DNA from: Clostridia bacterium
GTDB taxonomy: Bacteria > Bacillota_A > Clostridia > Christensenellales > Aristaeellaceae
DNA length: 9,804 bases
Direction: 5' to 3'
Assembly: GCA_017530275.1 (NCBI GenBank)
Contig: JAFXMP010000292.1
Location: forward strand, 1-9,804
Shown: positions 1 to 6,595 of the stretch, one piece after another
How the letters are laid out: each line of letters begins with the position of its first letter
Numbering within the stretch: the stretch's first letter is position 1
The notes under the pieces: generated by a model
Database searches by the model: none
The model's input: only the letters and a program-made list of their open reading frames with translations
Told to the model about the DNA's origin: nothing
Translations under genes and position numbers: made by a program

Positions 1-27
1 ATCTGTGACCTCGTAGCGTCGAACCAT
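1..27 (-). CDS. IS5-type transposase, N-terminal fragment cut by window edge
   Basis: Only the first nine codons are inside the window, reading leftwards from an ATG at 27-25 and giving MVRRYEVTD. A strong ribosome binding site, GGAGGTGAAG on the minus strand (31-40), sits just upstream of the ATG, which supports a real gene start. The peptide closely resembles the usual N-terminus of IS5-superfamily transposases, which typically begin M(A/V)RRYELTDEQW and carry a DDE catalytic domain further on. That identification rests on a short match and on recalled family sequence, so the IS subgroup is not certain. The rest of the gene lies outside the window, so whether it is intact cannot be judged. 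Confidence 0.6.
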
Positions 28-134
28 TTGCTTCACCTCCCACTGCTTTATTCGACGCTATCGGCAATAATCCTTTTGGTTTTTGCATCTTTTTTCGCTT
101 TTGTTAGCACATTATGAGTTTAGAAACACACTCT
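1..134 (-). mobile_element. Insertion sequence end (probable IS5 family), partial
   Basis: The transposase start is preceded, on the minus strand, by about 107 bases with no coding signal. This stretch ends in GAGTGTGTTTCTAAACTCA, read leftwards from position 133. Terminal repeats of the GAGxxTGTTTCTAAA type are usual for IS5-superfamily elements, so I place the element border near 133-134. The other terminus and any target duplication lie outside the window, so the exact border is an estimate within a few bases. The transposase reads away from the GGDEF-EAL gene and does not disrupt it. Confidence 0.45.
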
Positions 135-151
135 AATCGTGTGATGAGATT

Positions 152-204
152 TAGAAGATAATCATGTGGAAAGATGTGGAAATATATAGAAGAAAATCAT
201 GTGG
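152..204. repeat. Near-perfect 18-bp direct repeat, 35-bp period
   Basis: TAGAAGATAATCATGTGG at 152-169 recurs as TAGAAGAAAATCATGTGG at 187-204, matching at 17 of 18 positions. A shorter partial copy, AGATGTGG, lies between them at 172-179. The pair ends seven bases before the -35 hexamer of the promoter at 211-239. This is the usual place for activator binding sites, but it could also be debris from the adjacent insertion sequence. No regulator is identified. Confidence 0.6.
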
Positions 205-210
205 CAGGTA

Positions 211-239
211 TTGACTTTCCTACCCTGCTATGACAAAAT
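211..239 (+). promoter_or_regulatory. Predicted sigma-A promoter for the GGDEF-EAL gene
   Basis: TTGACT (211-216) and CAAAAT (234-239) are separated by 17 bases. The -35 matches the consensus at five of six positions and the -10 at four of six. Transcription would begin near 246, giving a leader of about 44 bases before the ATG at 290, with GGGAG at 278-282 as ribosome binding site. Confidence 0.5.
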
Positions 240-289
240 AGGAGTGGGTAAATCTATGGACAGACGATAGATATACCGGGAGTGATACC

Positions 290-2482
290 ATGAAAGAAGC
301 TTTCCGTTTTATTTCGCACATATTTGGTTTTGAAAAACTAAGCAAAAATGAGAAAGATTATTTGCATGACGCGAATATCCGCAGCAGCAGTTATATGGGC
401 GTCATTGTCGTTGTGCTGGAGATTTGGATGCTGATCCGGCAAGCGCATTCAAAAATCATTCCTAAATACCAAGCGGGCGGTGATCTGCTCCAGCTGATAA
501 TAAATTACACGACCAAGTACTGGCTGTTTTTATTCATTGGTTTGGGCATTACGCTGTTTTGTTTCTTTCAAAAAGACAAGAAGCTGTCGAAAGGACGGTT
601 TCGTGCGCTGCTCGCGATAGGTTCAGTCTGCATTCTATATACTTCTGTTATAAGCCTTGAGAAATTCACAAAGGAAAGCGATACGATCACTCCGGTGATG
701 GCAGGCATTATGAACGCCATGCTCATCTCCATTTATGTTTTATTATTCTTGATCGGCGTGACGATCACAACGTATGCTCTGTTCAAATATCGGAAAAACA
801 AAACGATCATACTATTGGAACACCTGGCGATTATCGAGTTCACGCTGATCTGCCTCGCCTTCGGCATCTTCGTATCCTACAGCGACTTCTGGGGCGGAAA
901 AGAAATCATCTGTTTTTTAACGATGGTGATTTACGTGGGCTGCCTGCTGATCTATCGTCCATTCGTTACCGTCTTGATTCTTGGAGCCAGTTTTTGGGGG
1001 TTCTACCGCGTTTTGCTGACGTATCAAAGCGGACTGTCCTTCCAGGACCAAGAGGTCATGATAAGCGGCGCGGTACAAAAAATCATTTCCGGAGACACCG
1101 TAAACTATATCACTTTCCTTATTTCCCTTTCCACCATCTGCTTTGCTATTTATCATGGACGCCTCAATGAAGCAAAAAAATCAACAGCATTGGAAAAAAG
1201 CGCCCGGGAAGACGCCCTTACCGGAATGTGTAATTACAGCTATTTTTCTGAACTTGCAAAAGAAAGGATCCAAAGCATAACGGATCATTTCAATGAAAAC
1301 GTCTTTCTGTTCCTTGATGTTTACAATTTTAAAGCGTTCAATGATCAAAGAGGATTTGAGGCGGGCGATAAGTTCATCATTGCGATCGGGCAATCTATTT
1401 CCGATCTCTTTAATGATTCATTATGCGCAAGGCAGGCCGACGATCATTTCGTTGTTTTAACAAAAAATACAAACTTAATGGAAAGATTGACCGCTCTAAA
1501 CAATTTGGTCCATGATTATGACGATGAGATATTATTAGGGATCAATTGCGGCGCTTATCACTTGAGCAATAACGCGGAGGACCCGCGCATGGCCATTGAC
1601 AGAGCGCGCTATGCCGCTCACCTGATCAAGAATCGTTTCCAAACCATTTGCGCGGAATACGATAAAACCATGAGCGAGGCGTACCATAAGAGATTATATG
1701 TCGTCAATAACATCGATAACGCCGTCAATAATGGCTGGATCATCCCTTTCTACCAGCCGGTCGTATGGTCCGATTCGGAAGAACTGTGCGGCTGTGAGGC
1801 GCTGGCCCGTTGGAGGGACCCGGTATACGGCCAGTTATTCCCCAACGAATTCATTCCGGTTTTGGAAGAGTACCGGCTGATTCATAAGCTTGATAAAGCA
1901 ATATTTGAATCCGTATGCAAAGACATAAGGGCTGCTATGGACGCGGGCAAGCCGGTCGTTCCAGTATCGCTGAACTTTTCAAGACTGGATTTTGAATTGA
2001 TGGACGCGGTTCAGGAACTTGAAGATTTGGTTGCAAAGTATGCGATCCCGAAAGATATGATCCACGTTGAAGTGACGGAGAGCGCCCTTACGGATAATTT
2101 CGTAAAGCTCAACGCTGCGATGAACCGCATAAAGGAATTGGGATATTCCTTATGGCTGGATGATTTCGGAAGCGGCTATTCTTCTCTCAACGTATTGAAG
2201 GATTATCAATTTGATGTGATCAAGATCGATATGCGTTTCTTATCCAACCTCGAAAACAGTGAGAAATCGAAAACGCTGCTTGATTGCATCGTCAAAATGG
2301 CAAACAGGATCCATATGCTTACACTGACGGAAGGCGTAGAAACAAAAACTCAGGCAGAATTCCTGAACAAGATCGGGTGCACCCGTCTTCAAGGCTACTT
2401 GTTTGGCAAACCGATACCGAAGGATGAATTATATAAGCGCATCGACAAAAACGAATTGAGGGTGTCCGGCAGACACTTATAA
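290..2482 (+). CDS. Membrane-anchored degenerate GGDEF / intact EAL protein (probable c-di-GMP phosphodiesterase)
   Basis: The protein has 730 residues. Residues 35-290 hold about eight hydrophobic segments (for example 77-93, 104-123, 137-165, 174-196, 272-289), which form an N-terminal membrane sensor of no family I recognise. A GGDEF domain begins near residue 305 (DALTGM), but its signature site reads ADDHF (383-387) instead of GG(D/E)EF. Cyclase activity is therefore unlikely, and the domain may be regulatory. The EAL domain (about 482-725) keeps the residues expected for metal and substrate binding: E503 in EALARW, N562, E597 in VTES, D624-D625 in DDFG, K645 in IKID, E681 in EGVET and Q701 in QGYLFG. 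I infer hydrolysis of cyclic di-GMP to pGpG at the membrane. GGGAG (278-282) supports the start. Base composition is visibly AT-richer than the genes to the right, and an insertion sequence end lies upstream, so transfer is possible. Confidence 0.93.
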   Translation: MKEAFRFISHIFGFEKLSKNEKDYLHDANIRSSSYMGVIVVVLEIWMLIRQAHSKIIPKYQAGGDLLQLIINYTTKYWLFLFIGLGITLFCFFQKDKKLSKGRFRALLAIGSVCILYTSVISLEKFTKESDTITPVMAGIMNAMLISIYVLLFLIGVTITTYALFKYRKNKTIILLEHLAIIEFTLICLAFGIFVSYSDFWGGKEIICFLTMVIYVGCLLIYRPFVTVLILGASFWGFYRVLLTYQSGLSFQDQEVMISGAVQKIISGDTVNYITFLISLSTICFAIYHGRLNEAKKSTALEKSAREDALTGMCNYSYFSELAKERIQSITDHFNENVFLFLDVYNFKAFNDQRGFEAGDKFIIAIGQSISDLFNDSLCARQADDHFVVLTKNTNLMERLTALNNLVHDYDDEILLGINCGAYHLSNNAEDPRMAIDRARYAAHLIKNRFQTICAEYDKTMSEAYHKRLYVVNNIDNAVNNGWIIPFYQPVVWSDSEELCGCEALARWRDPVYGQLFPNEFIPVLEEYRLIHKLDKAIFESVCKDIRAAMDAGKPVVPVSLNFSRLDFELMDAVQELEDLVAKYAIPKDMIHVEVTESALTDNFVKLNAAMNRIKELGYSLWLDDFGSGYSSLNVLKDYQFDVIKIDMRFLSNLENSEKSKTLLDCIVKMANRIHMLTLTEGVETKTQAEFLNKIGCTRLQGYLFGKPIPKDELYKRIDKNELRVSGRHL

Positions 2483-2521
2483 AATTAGAAAAAACTGATT
2501 ACGGCCCTGGAGGACAAAATC

Positions 2522-2947
2522 ATGCTGCGCACGGGAAAAGTGGTGGCCGCCAGCGGCGGTGAATTGGAAGTTTGCTTTGAACGGCCTGAAGCCTGTGCCC
2601 ATTGCGGGGCTTGCGGCGGGCAGAAGGAAAAAACGCTGGTGAAGCTTCCCGGCGACGTGCCTGTGGGCCGCTGGATCGACGTGGATATGCCGGAGGGGCA
2701 GGTGCTCAAAGCGTCCATACTGGCTTATGTATTGCCCCTGATCATGCTGCTGGGCGGCCTGGCTTTGGGCAGTGTATTGTTTTCCCAGGAAGCCCTGTGG
2801 GCCGTTACCGGCGTCCTTTGCATGGGCCTGTCCTGGCTGATCCTGCGTTTGATCGAAAAGCGCATGAAGCGCCGGGATGTGTGGCAGCCCAAAATCGTAA
2901 ATGTTTATGGGGAGGGGGAAGAACCCGGCTGCCAACAGCGGGAATGA
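2522..2947 (+). CDS. RseC/MucC-family membrane protein (SoxR-reducing system RseC type)
   Basis: The protein has 141 residues, near the usual size of RseC-family proteins. The N-terminal domain carries C18, C25, C28 and C31 (the last three in CAHCGAC), the spacing expected of the conserved cysteine cluster of this family. Two hydrophobic segments follow, about 63-87 and 91-110, and then a basic cytoplasmic-looking stretch (EKRMKRR). In proteobacteria RseC modulates the sigma-E response and, with the Rsx complex, the reduction of SoxR. In Clostridia, homologues are usually linked to Rnf electron transport, but no rnf gene is visible here, so the actual role is unknown. GGAGG at 2509-2513, eight bases before the ATG, fixes the start. 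It lies 39 bases after the GGDEF-EAL gene with no clear terminator between them, yet its GC content resembles the genes to the right. Confidence 0.82.
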   Translation: MLRTGKVVAASGGELEVCFERPEACAHCGACGGQKEKTLVKLPGDVPVGRWIDVDMPEGQVLKASILAYVLPLIMLLGGLALGSVLFSQEALWAVTGVLCMGLSWLILRLIEKRMKRRDVWQPKIVNVYGEGEEPGCQQRE

Positions 2948-2959
2948 CTGAAAAAAATT

Positions 2960-2992
2960 TTCAAAGAGCCGTTTTTTGGCTTGCTTTTTTTT
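2960..2992 (+). terminator. Possible weak intrinsic terminator after the RseC-family gene
   Basis: A short stem, AGCC paired with GGCT across a run of T, is followed by TG, C and eight T (2985-2992), with an A-rich run on the left side. The stem is only four to five pairs, so termination may be poor. The T run also forms part of the next promoter's spacer. Confidence 0.3.
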
Positions 2993-3009
2993 CTGTGATC
3001 CTGTATAAT
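2981..3009 (+). promoter_or_regulatory. Strong sigma-A promoter of the rpsF-ssb-rpsR operon
   Basis: TTGCTT (2981-2986) and a perfect TATAAT (3004-3009) are separated by exactly 17 bases, with an A/T-rich stretch upstream (2951-2961) that could act as an UP element. Transcription would start near 3016, leaving a leader of about 60 bases before rpsF. High strength would suit a ribosomal protein operon. Confidence 0.75.
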
Positions 3010-3022
3010 CCGTTATTGGCAC

Positions 3023-3059
3023 ATCCTTGCGTCCTACAAGGATAGGACGCCATACGTCC
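3023..3059 (+). promoter_or_regulatory. rpsF leader with mutually exclusive hairpins
   Basis: Three pairings compete in this short stretch. ATCCTTG (3023-3029) can pair with CAAGGAT (3037-3043). GCGTCCTA (3029-3036) can pair perfectly with TAGGACGC (3043-3050). GGACG (3045-3049) can instead pair with CGTCC (3055-3059), ending four bases before the AGGAGG ribosome binding site at 3063. The S6:S18 complex is known to bind its own leader in many bacteria to repress translation, and this element is placed to do that. The CCG trinucleotide of the described S6:S18 motif is not evident within the predicted transcript, so the link is inference. Confidence 0.5.
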
Positions 3060-3077
3060 ATGAGGAGGTGAATGGAA

Positions 3078-3485
3078 ATGAACAAGTATGAAGTGGTGTA
3101 CATCATCGATCCTGCTGTGGAGGACGAAGCCCGCAAGGCCCTGATCGCCAAGTTCAACGATCTGATCACCGGCAACGGCGGCAGCGTTGACAAGGTGGAA
3201 GAATGGGGCAAGCGCCGCTTGGCCTATGCCATCGATTATAAAACCGAGGGCTATTACGTGCTGGTGAACTTCCAGGCTGAGGCTGATCTTCCCAAGGAAC
3301 TGGAGCGCAACCTTCAGATTTCCGACAGCGTCATTCGCTACCAGGTCATCAAGCTGATCGAACGGAAAGTGGGCATCAAGCCCCGCGCCGTCCGGCCCGC
3401 CCCCGTGGCTCCCGCCGCGGAAGCGCCCGCCGCTGAAGCTGAAGCTGAAGCCGAAGCGCCTGTTGAGACCCCTGCCGCTGAATAA
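3078..3485 (+). CDS. rpsF: 30S ribosomal protein S6
   Basis: The protein matches the bacterial S6 family throughout: MNKYEVVYIIDP at the start, then VEEWGKRRLAYAIDYKTEGYYVLVNF split across the central strands, and a conserved end of the fold at IRYQVIKL. S6 binds 16S rRNA in the platform of the small subunit as a heterodimer with S18, encoded two genes downstream. After about residue 97 comes a low-complexity tail rich in Ala, Pro and Glu, longer than the Bacillus form; such tails are common in Clostridia. I chose the ATG at 3078 because AGGAGG (3063-3068) is nine bases upstream. An in-frame ATG at 3072 would add Met-Glu but lies only three bases from that site. The gene is first in the operon and 14 bases from ssb. 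Confidence 0.95.
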   Translation: MNKYEVVYIIDPAVEDEARKALIAKFNDLITGNGGSVDKVEEWGKRRLAYAIDYKTEGYYVLVNFQAEADLPKELERNLQISDSVIRYQVIKLIERKVGIKPRAVRPAPVAPAAEAPAAEAEAEAEAPVETPAAE

Positions 3486-3499
3486 ACGGAGGAGCGAAA

Positions 3500-3964
3500 A
3501 TGAACAAGGTCATTCTGATCGGTAATTTAACCCGTGATCCTGAGCTGCGCACGACGTCCGCGGGCGATTCTGTGTGCACCTTCACCGTGGCTGTCAATCG
3601 CCGCCGCAGCAGCACTGCTGAAGCGGGCCAGCCTGAAGCGGATTTCTTTCGCGTCAGCGTATGGCGGCAGCAGGGGGAGAACTGCGCCAAGTATCTGTCC
3701 AAGGGACGGAAGGTGTATGTCAGCGGGCCCGTAACTTGCCGCACTTATGTGGGCAATGACGGGCAGACCCGCGCCAGCTTGGAAGTAACGGCGAACGAGG
3801 TGGAATTCCTCTCTTCCCGGAACGACCAGGGCGAGGCCCCGGCGGCTTACGCGTCTGCCGCACCCGCGGCTCCCGCTTCCCGTCCGGCCGGCAGTCCTGC
3901 CTACGGCAGCGCTCCCCAGGGCGGAGGCTACGTGCAGGTAGACGAGGAAGAATTGCCTTTCTGA
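3500..3964 (+). CDS. ssb: Single-stranded DNA-binding protein
   Basis: The protein has 154 residues and a full OB fold. It opens with MNKVILIGNLTRDPELR, continues with CTFTVAVNR and the DFFRVSVW strand, then KYLSKGRKVYVSGPV and the closing strand ending VEFLSS (about residue 111). A flexible Ala/Pro/Gly-rich linker leads to the acidic tip DEEELPF, the conserved tail that recruits replication and repair proteins. It works as a tetramer coating single-stranded DNA during replication, recombination and repair. Its place between rpsF and rpsR is the standard arrangement in Firmicutes. GGAGG (3489-3493) supports the ATG. An Ala/Gln-rich insertion around residues 34-48 makes the first long loop somewhat longer than in many SSBs. 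Confidence 0.96.
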   Translation: MNKVILIGNLTRDPELRTTSAGDSVCTFTVAVNRRRSSTAEAGQPEADFFRVSVWRQQGENCAKYLSKGRKVYVSGPVTCRTYVGNDGQTRASLEVTANEVEFLSSRNDQGEAPAAYASAAPAAPASRPAGSPAYGSAPQGGGYVQVDEEELPF

Positions 3965-4006
3965 CCGCCTTGAAAAAACGGAAATCAATAGAAGGAGGAA
4001 ACGATT

Positions 4007-4261
4007 ATGTCTGAAGATCGTGGCGAAAAGCGTCCGCGTCCCCGTGGAAAGCGCCCCCGCCGTAAGGTGTGCGATTTCTGCGTGAATAAGATTGAATACA
4101 TCGATTATAAGGATGTCAACCGGCTGCGCCGTTCTATCAACGAACGGGGCAAGATCCTGCCCCGCCGCATGACCGGCAACTGCGCCAAGCATCAGCGCCA
4201 GCTGAGTGAGGCCATCAAGCGCGCCCGTGCCATCGCGCTGCTGCCTTACACCGTTGACTGA
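4007..4261 (+). CDS. rpsR: 30S ribosomal protein S18, zinc-binding (C+) form
   Basis: The protein has 84 residues, the normal size for S18. An Arg/Lys/Pro-rich N-terminus leads into the family core, with [19 protein letters not shown] split over the middle and [16 protein letters not shown] near the end. C22, C25, C59 and H62 form a CxxC...CxxH zinc-binding set, which marks the C+ type; many bacteria carry a cysteine-free paralogue used under zinc limitation. S18 pairs with S6 on the small-subunit platform. The ribosome binding site AAGGAGG lies just upstream of the ATG, 42 bases after ssb. A zinc-uptake operon lies about 2.2 kb downstream, but whether a C- paralogue exists elsewhere cannot be seen here. 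Confidence 0.96.
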   Translation: MSEDRGEKRPRPRGKRPRRKVCDFCVNKIEYIDYKDVNRLRRSINERGKILPRRMTGNCAKHQRQLSEAIKRARAIALLPYTVD

Positions 4262-4273
4262 TCACAGCCAAAC

Positions 4274-4304
4274 AAAAAGAGCGTCGGACTCCCCGGCGCT
4301 TTTT
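4274..4304. terminator. Bidirectional intrinsic terminator between rpsR and the DUF2130 gene
   Basis: GCGTCGG (4281-4287) pairs with CCGGCGC (4293-4299), including one G-T pair, around the loop ACTCC. AAAAA lies on the left flank and TTTTT (4300-4304) follows the stem on the right. It can therefore end transcription from both the ribosomal operon and the convergent minus-strand gene. Confidence 0.85.
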
Positions 4305-4320
4305 GATATTTTTGCTTTTT

Positions 4321-5529
4321 TCATTGAGGTTTGTTCAGTTCCTCGAATTTCCTCGCCATGGTGGGGTTATTGCGGGTCAGGCGCTTGATGCTCAGGTCCT
4401 CCGCCTTGCTGTTGGCCAGGCGCAGGTTGTTTTCGGAGGAGAGCAGAGCTTCCTTGGTTTTCTGCAAATGATCGATGGTTTTATCGATTTCCTCAATGGC
4501 TTTCTGGAATTTTTCGCTGGCCAGGCGATAATTACGGGAAAACTTCTCCTTGAAATCGTTCATATCTTCCTCAAAATGGGAGATATCGATGTTCTGGCTG
4601 CGGATCACGGCCAATTCTTGTTTATATTGCAGGGCGTTGAGGGCGGCGTTGCGCAGCAGGGTGATCATGGGAATAAAAAACTGGGGCCGGATCACGTACA
4701 TCTTGGGGTAGCGGTAGGATACGTCCACGATACCGGTGTTGTACAGCTCGCTGTCCGCTTCCAGCAGGGACACCAGCACGGCGTATTCGCAGCCCTTTTC
4801 CTTCCGGTCCTTGTCCAGTTCCCGGAAAAAATCCTCGTTGCGGTGCTTGACGGCGGTTTGGTCCATTTCGTTCTTCATTTCAAACATGATGGAAATAAAT
4901 TCCGTGCCGTCCTCCGCCGTTTCCCGGTAGATGAAATCGCCCTTGCTGCCGGTGCGGGCGTCGTTGTCTTTTTCAAAATAGGCGCGCTGAAAGCCGGTGG
5001 CCCGCAGCTTGTTGAATTCAGTCAGGCAGTGCTGCTCCAGGCTTTCGCCCACCATTTTGGTGGACTGCCGAGCCTTGAAATCCCGGTAATAGGCGATCAT
5101 GTCGTCCCTGGCGCGAAGCTGCTCCTGAAAGCTCTCTTTCATTGCCTGTTCGCTCAGGAGCCGCTCCTTTTCTCCGGCGTCGATTTGCGCCCGCAGCTGA
5201 ATGATCTGCTTTTCCTGCTCCAGCAGGGCGGTTTCCCTGTTGGCCAGGGCGTCCCGTACGGCTAAGCGCTGGCTTGTCTCCGCCGCTTCCAGGCGGGCCT
5301 GCAATTCGGTGATCTTTTCCTTTTGCCGGGCCAGAGCGTCGCCTGCTTCCTCCCGCGCTTTCATGACCGCCAGCTGCACGGCGGCGTCCCGTTCCGCAGT
5401 AAACTGCGTTTCCCGGTCCTTGAGCTCTTTGGTGAATTCCCGGTCCCGCACCTGCTTCACAATGGCCGCGTAGCCCGATTCGTCCACCTGGAATACTTCC
5501 CCGCATTTGGGGCAGGTAATGTTCTGCAT
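4321..5529 (-). CDS. DUF2130 coiled-coil protein with PD-(D/E)XK-like motif
   Basis: The protein has 402 residues and matches the DUF2130 family (COG4487). It opens with a single zinc-ribbon-like pair, C6 and C9 in TCPKCG. Residues about 25-150 form a long charged coiled coil rich in Glu, Gln, Arg and Ala. The conserved core starts near [12 protein letters not shown] (156-167) and includes KGDFIYRE (197-203) and FEMKNE (216-221), then ends in another helical, charged region (315-378). E162 or E165, D198 and E217-x-K219 fit the order of a PD-(D/E)XK nuclease core, so DNA cleavage is a reasonable inference, but the physiological role is unknown. The start is the ATG at 5529, with GGAGG (5537-5541) seven bases upstream; a longer in-frame start at 5622 has no such support. 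It is a single gene, convergent with rpsR and divergent from the phosphatase. Confidence 0.88.
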   Translation of the reverse strand: MQNITCPKCGEVFQVDESGYAAIVKQVRDREFTKELKDRETQFTAERDAAVQLAVMKAREEAGDALARQKEKITELQARLEAAETSQRLAVRDALANRETALLEQEKQIIQLRAQIDAGEKERLLSEQAMKESFQEQLRARDDMIAYYRDFKARQSTKMVGESLEQHCLTEFNKLRATGFQRAYFEKDNDARTGSKGDFIYRETAEDGTEFISIMFEMKNEMDQTAVKHRNEDFFRELDKDRKEKGCEYAVLVSLLEADSELYNTGIVDVSYRYPKMYVIRPQFFIPMITLLRNAALNALQYKQELAVIRSQNIDISHFEEDMNDFKEKFSRNYRLASEKFQKAIEEIDKTIDHLQKTKEALLSSENNLRLANSKAEDLSIKRLTRNNPTMARKFEELNKPQ

Positions 5530-5686
5530 ACATGTTCCTCCGCTGTTGTACATTGCGCTGTACCATGATCCTATTTCTTTGTAATCATACACCGCAAAGG
5601 AGAAAAGTCCTCCCCAGCGCATCGAAATCTTTACGAACTCTGTTTGTTGACCTGCCAGCCGATCCGATCATTGGAGGGGAAAATTC

Positions 5687-6427
5687 ATGAAGCCCATGCT
5701 GCTGAACACCATTCGCAATATCCGTGATTTAGGCGGTACGTCCACGGCGGACGGCCGCACGATACGCCCCCGCTGCCTCATCCGGTCCGCCCACCTGGGC
5801 AGCGCGTCGGAGGAAGATTTATTGACCCTGCGCCGGGACTGCGGCCTTTCGGCGGTGCTGGACCTGCGTACCGAACAGGAACGGCTGGAAAAGCCCGATC
5901 ACGCGGCGGGACTTGACTATTATGCTATTCCGGTGATCGACGATCTGCGGGCGGGCATCACCCATGAACAGGCGGCGGAACAAAAAGAGTTTCCCGATAT
6001 GGCTTTTCTCTACCGCCTGATGATCACCCGCCCCGCTACTCAGGCGGGCTTTGCCCGAGTGCTGCATCGGATATTTACTTGGGATTACAGCCGGGGGTCT
6101 ATCTTATGGCACTGCACCGAGGGCAAGGACCGCTGTGGCATGACCACCGCTTTAACGCTGGAAGCCCTTGGGGTGGACCGGGATACCATTCTGCAGGATT
6201 ATCTGGAAACCAACCGCACCAGCCTGCTTCGCGCCCGCGCCGTATATGAACGGCTGCTGCCCATCCGGGGAGAAACCTTCGCCCGCAGCGTATACCGTGC
6301 TTACGTGGCGGATGAACGCTATATCCGCGCCGCGTGGGACGCCATGGGCGAAAATTACCTGACGGAAACGCTTCAAATCCCCCTGGCGGAAATCGACGCT
6401 TTCCGGGAAAAGGTGCTCACGGAATAG
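5687..6427 (+). CDS. Tyrosine-protein phosphatase family protein (Y_phosphatase3 type)
   Basis: The protein has 246 residues. It opens with the family motif NIRDLGG (11-17), followed by RSAHLGSAS and LDLRTEQER. The catalytic P-loop is HCTEGKDRCG, with nucleophile C143 and phosphate-binding R149 (C-x5-R) and K147 between them, as in the HCxxGKDR group of bacterial phosphatases acting on phosphotyrosine, phosphoserine or phosphoinositides. The substrate cannot be told from sequence. No signal peptide or membrane segment is visible, so it should be cytoplasmic. GGAGG (5673-5677) lies nine bases before the ATG. It is transcribed away from the DUF2130 gene across 157 bases and appears to be a single gene: the next gene has its own promoter. 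No obvious terminator hairpin follows it. Confidence 0.9.
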   Translation: MKPMLLNTIRNIRDLGGTSTADGRTIRPRCLIRSAHLGSASEEDLLTLRRDCGLSAVLDLRTEQERLEKPDHAAGLDYYAIPVIDDLRAGITHEQAAEQKEFPDMAFLYRLMITRPATQAGFARVLHRIFTWDYSRGSILWHCTEGKDRCGMTTALTLEALGVDRDTILQDYLETNRTSLLRARAVYERLLPIRGETFARSVYRAYVADERYIRAAWDAMGENYLTETLQIPLAEIDAFREKVLTE

Positions 6428-6455
6428 GAAATAAGCCGTTTTCTCTTAGTAATCG

Positions 6456-6471
6456 CTGCAAATATTTACAG
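6456..6471. promoter_or_regulatory. Imperfect palindrome upstream of the zinc operon promoter
   Basis: CTGCAAATATTTACAG reads as an inverted repeat with one mismatched pair (C6459 against A6468). Its right end is 19 bases before the -35 hexamer at 6491, with its centre near -61 relative to the predicted start. Size and symmetry fit a dimeric regulator, but it matches no Zur or AdcR consensus that I know of. Confidence 0.35.
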
Positions 6472-6490
6472 TTTCATAACAAAAACCATA

Positions 6491-6518
6491 TTGACAAACT
6501 GCGTTCCGGAGGTAAAAT
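6491..6518 (+). promoter_or_regulatory. Sigma-A promoter of the zinc-uptake operon
   Basis: A perfect TTGACA (6491-6496) and TAAAAT (6513-6518, five of six) are 16 bases apart. Transcription would start near 6525, only about three bases before a perfect 12-bp inverted repeat. No other convincing promoter was seen between here and znuC, so this one probably serves the whole operon. Confidence 0.75.
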
Positions 6519-6527
6519 GATAGCAGT

Positions 6528-6558
6528 TTTCAAGCAGGGACACAGGCCCTGCTTGAAA
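6528..6558 (+). promoter_or_regulatory. Perfect 12-bp stem-loop at the predicted 5' end of the zinc operon mRNA
   Basis: TTTCAAGCAGGG (6528-6539) is exactly complementary to CCCTGCTTGAAA (6547-6558), with the seven-base loop ACACAGG. No T run follows, so it is not an intrinsic terminator. Its position at about +4 to +34 suits either a 5' hairpin that protects the mRNA or a DNA operator; both are inference. Confidence 0.7.
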
Positions 6559-6595
6559 CGAATGGACGCGCAGAAAGAAAGGAGGGAACGGACCG

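Noticed and set aside
256..270. Four-codon upstream reading frame (MDRR) before the GGDEF-EAL gene
   Set aside because: Its AGGAG at 240-244 would lie at or before the predicted transcription start, so it would not be part of a usable ribosome binding site.
3527..4192. Minus-strand open frame of 221 codons across ssb and rpsR
   Set aside because: It is antisense to two certain genes, with low-complexity Ala/Arg content and no recognisable fold.
4303..5265. Long open frame (320 codons) on the plus strand
   Set aside because: It lies entirely opposite the DUF2130 gene, gives an implausible Phe/Gly/Gln-rich product, and has no ribosome binding site; it is a shadow frame.
5530..5622. 31-residue N-terminal extension of the DUF2130 protein
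   Set aside because: The extension has no ribosome binding site or family similarity, while the ATG at 5529 has GGAGG at a good distance and begins directly at the conserved TCPKCG.
5542..5672. Promoters in the divergent DUF2130/phosphatase gap
   Set aside because: Only weak -35 or -10 matches with poor spacing were found on either strand, so none is listed.
6528..6558. The 12-bp hairpin as a terminator for the phosphatase gene
   Set aside because: No T run follows the stem, and it lies downstream of a strong promoter.
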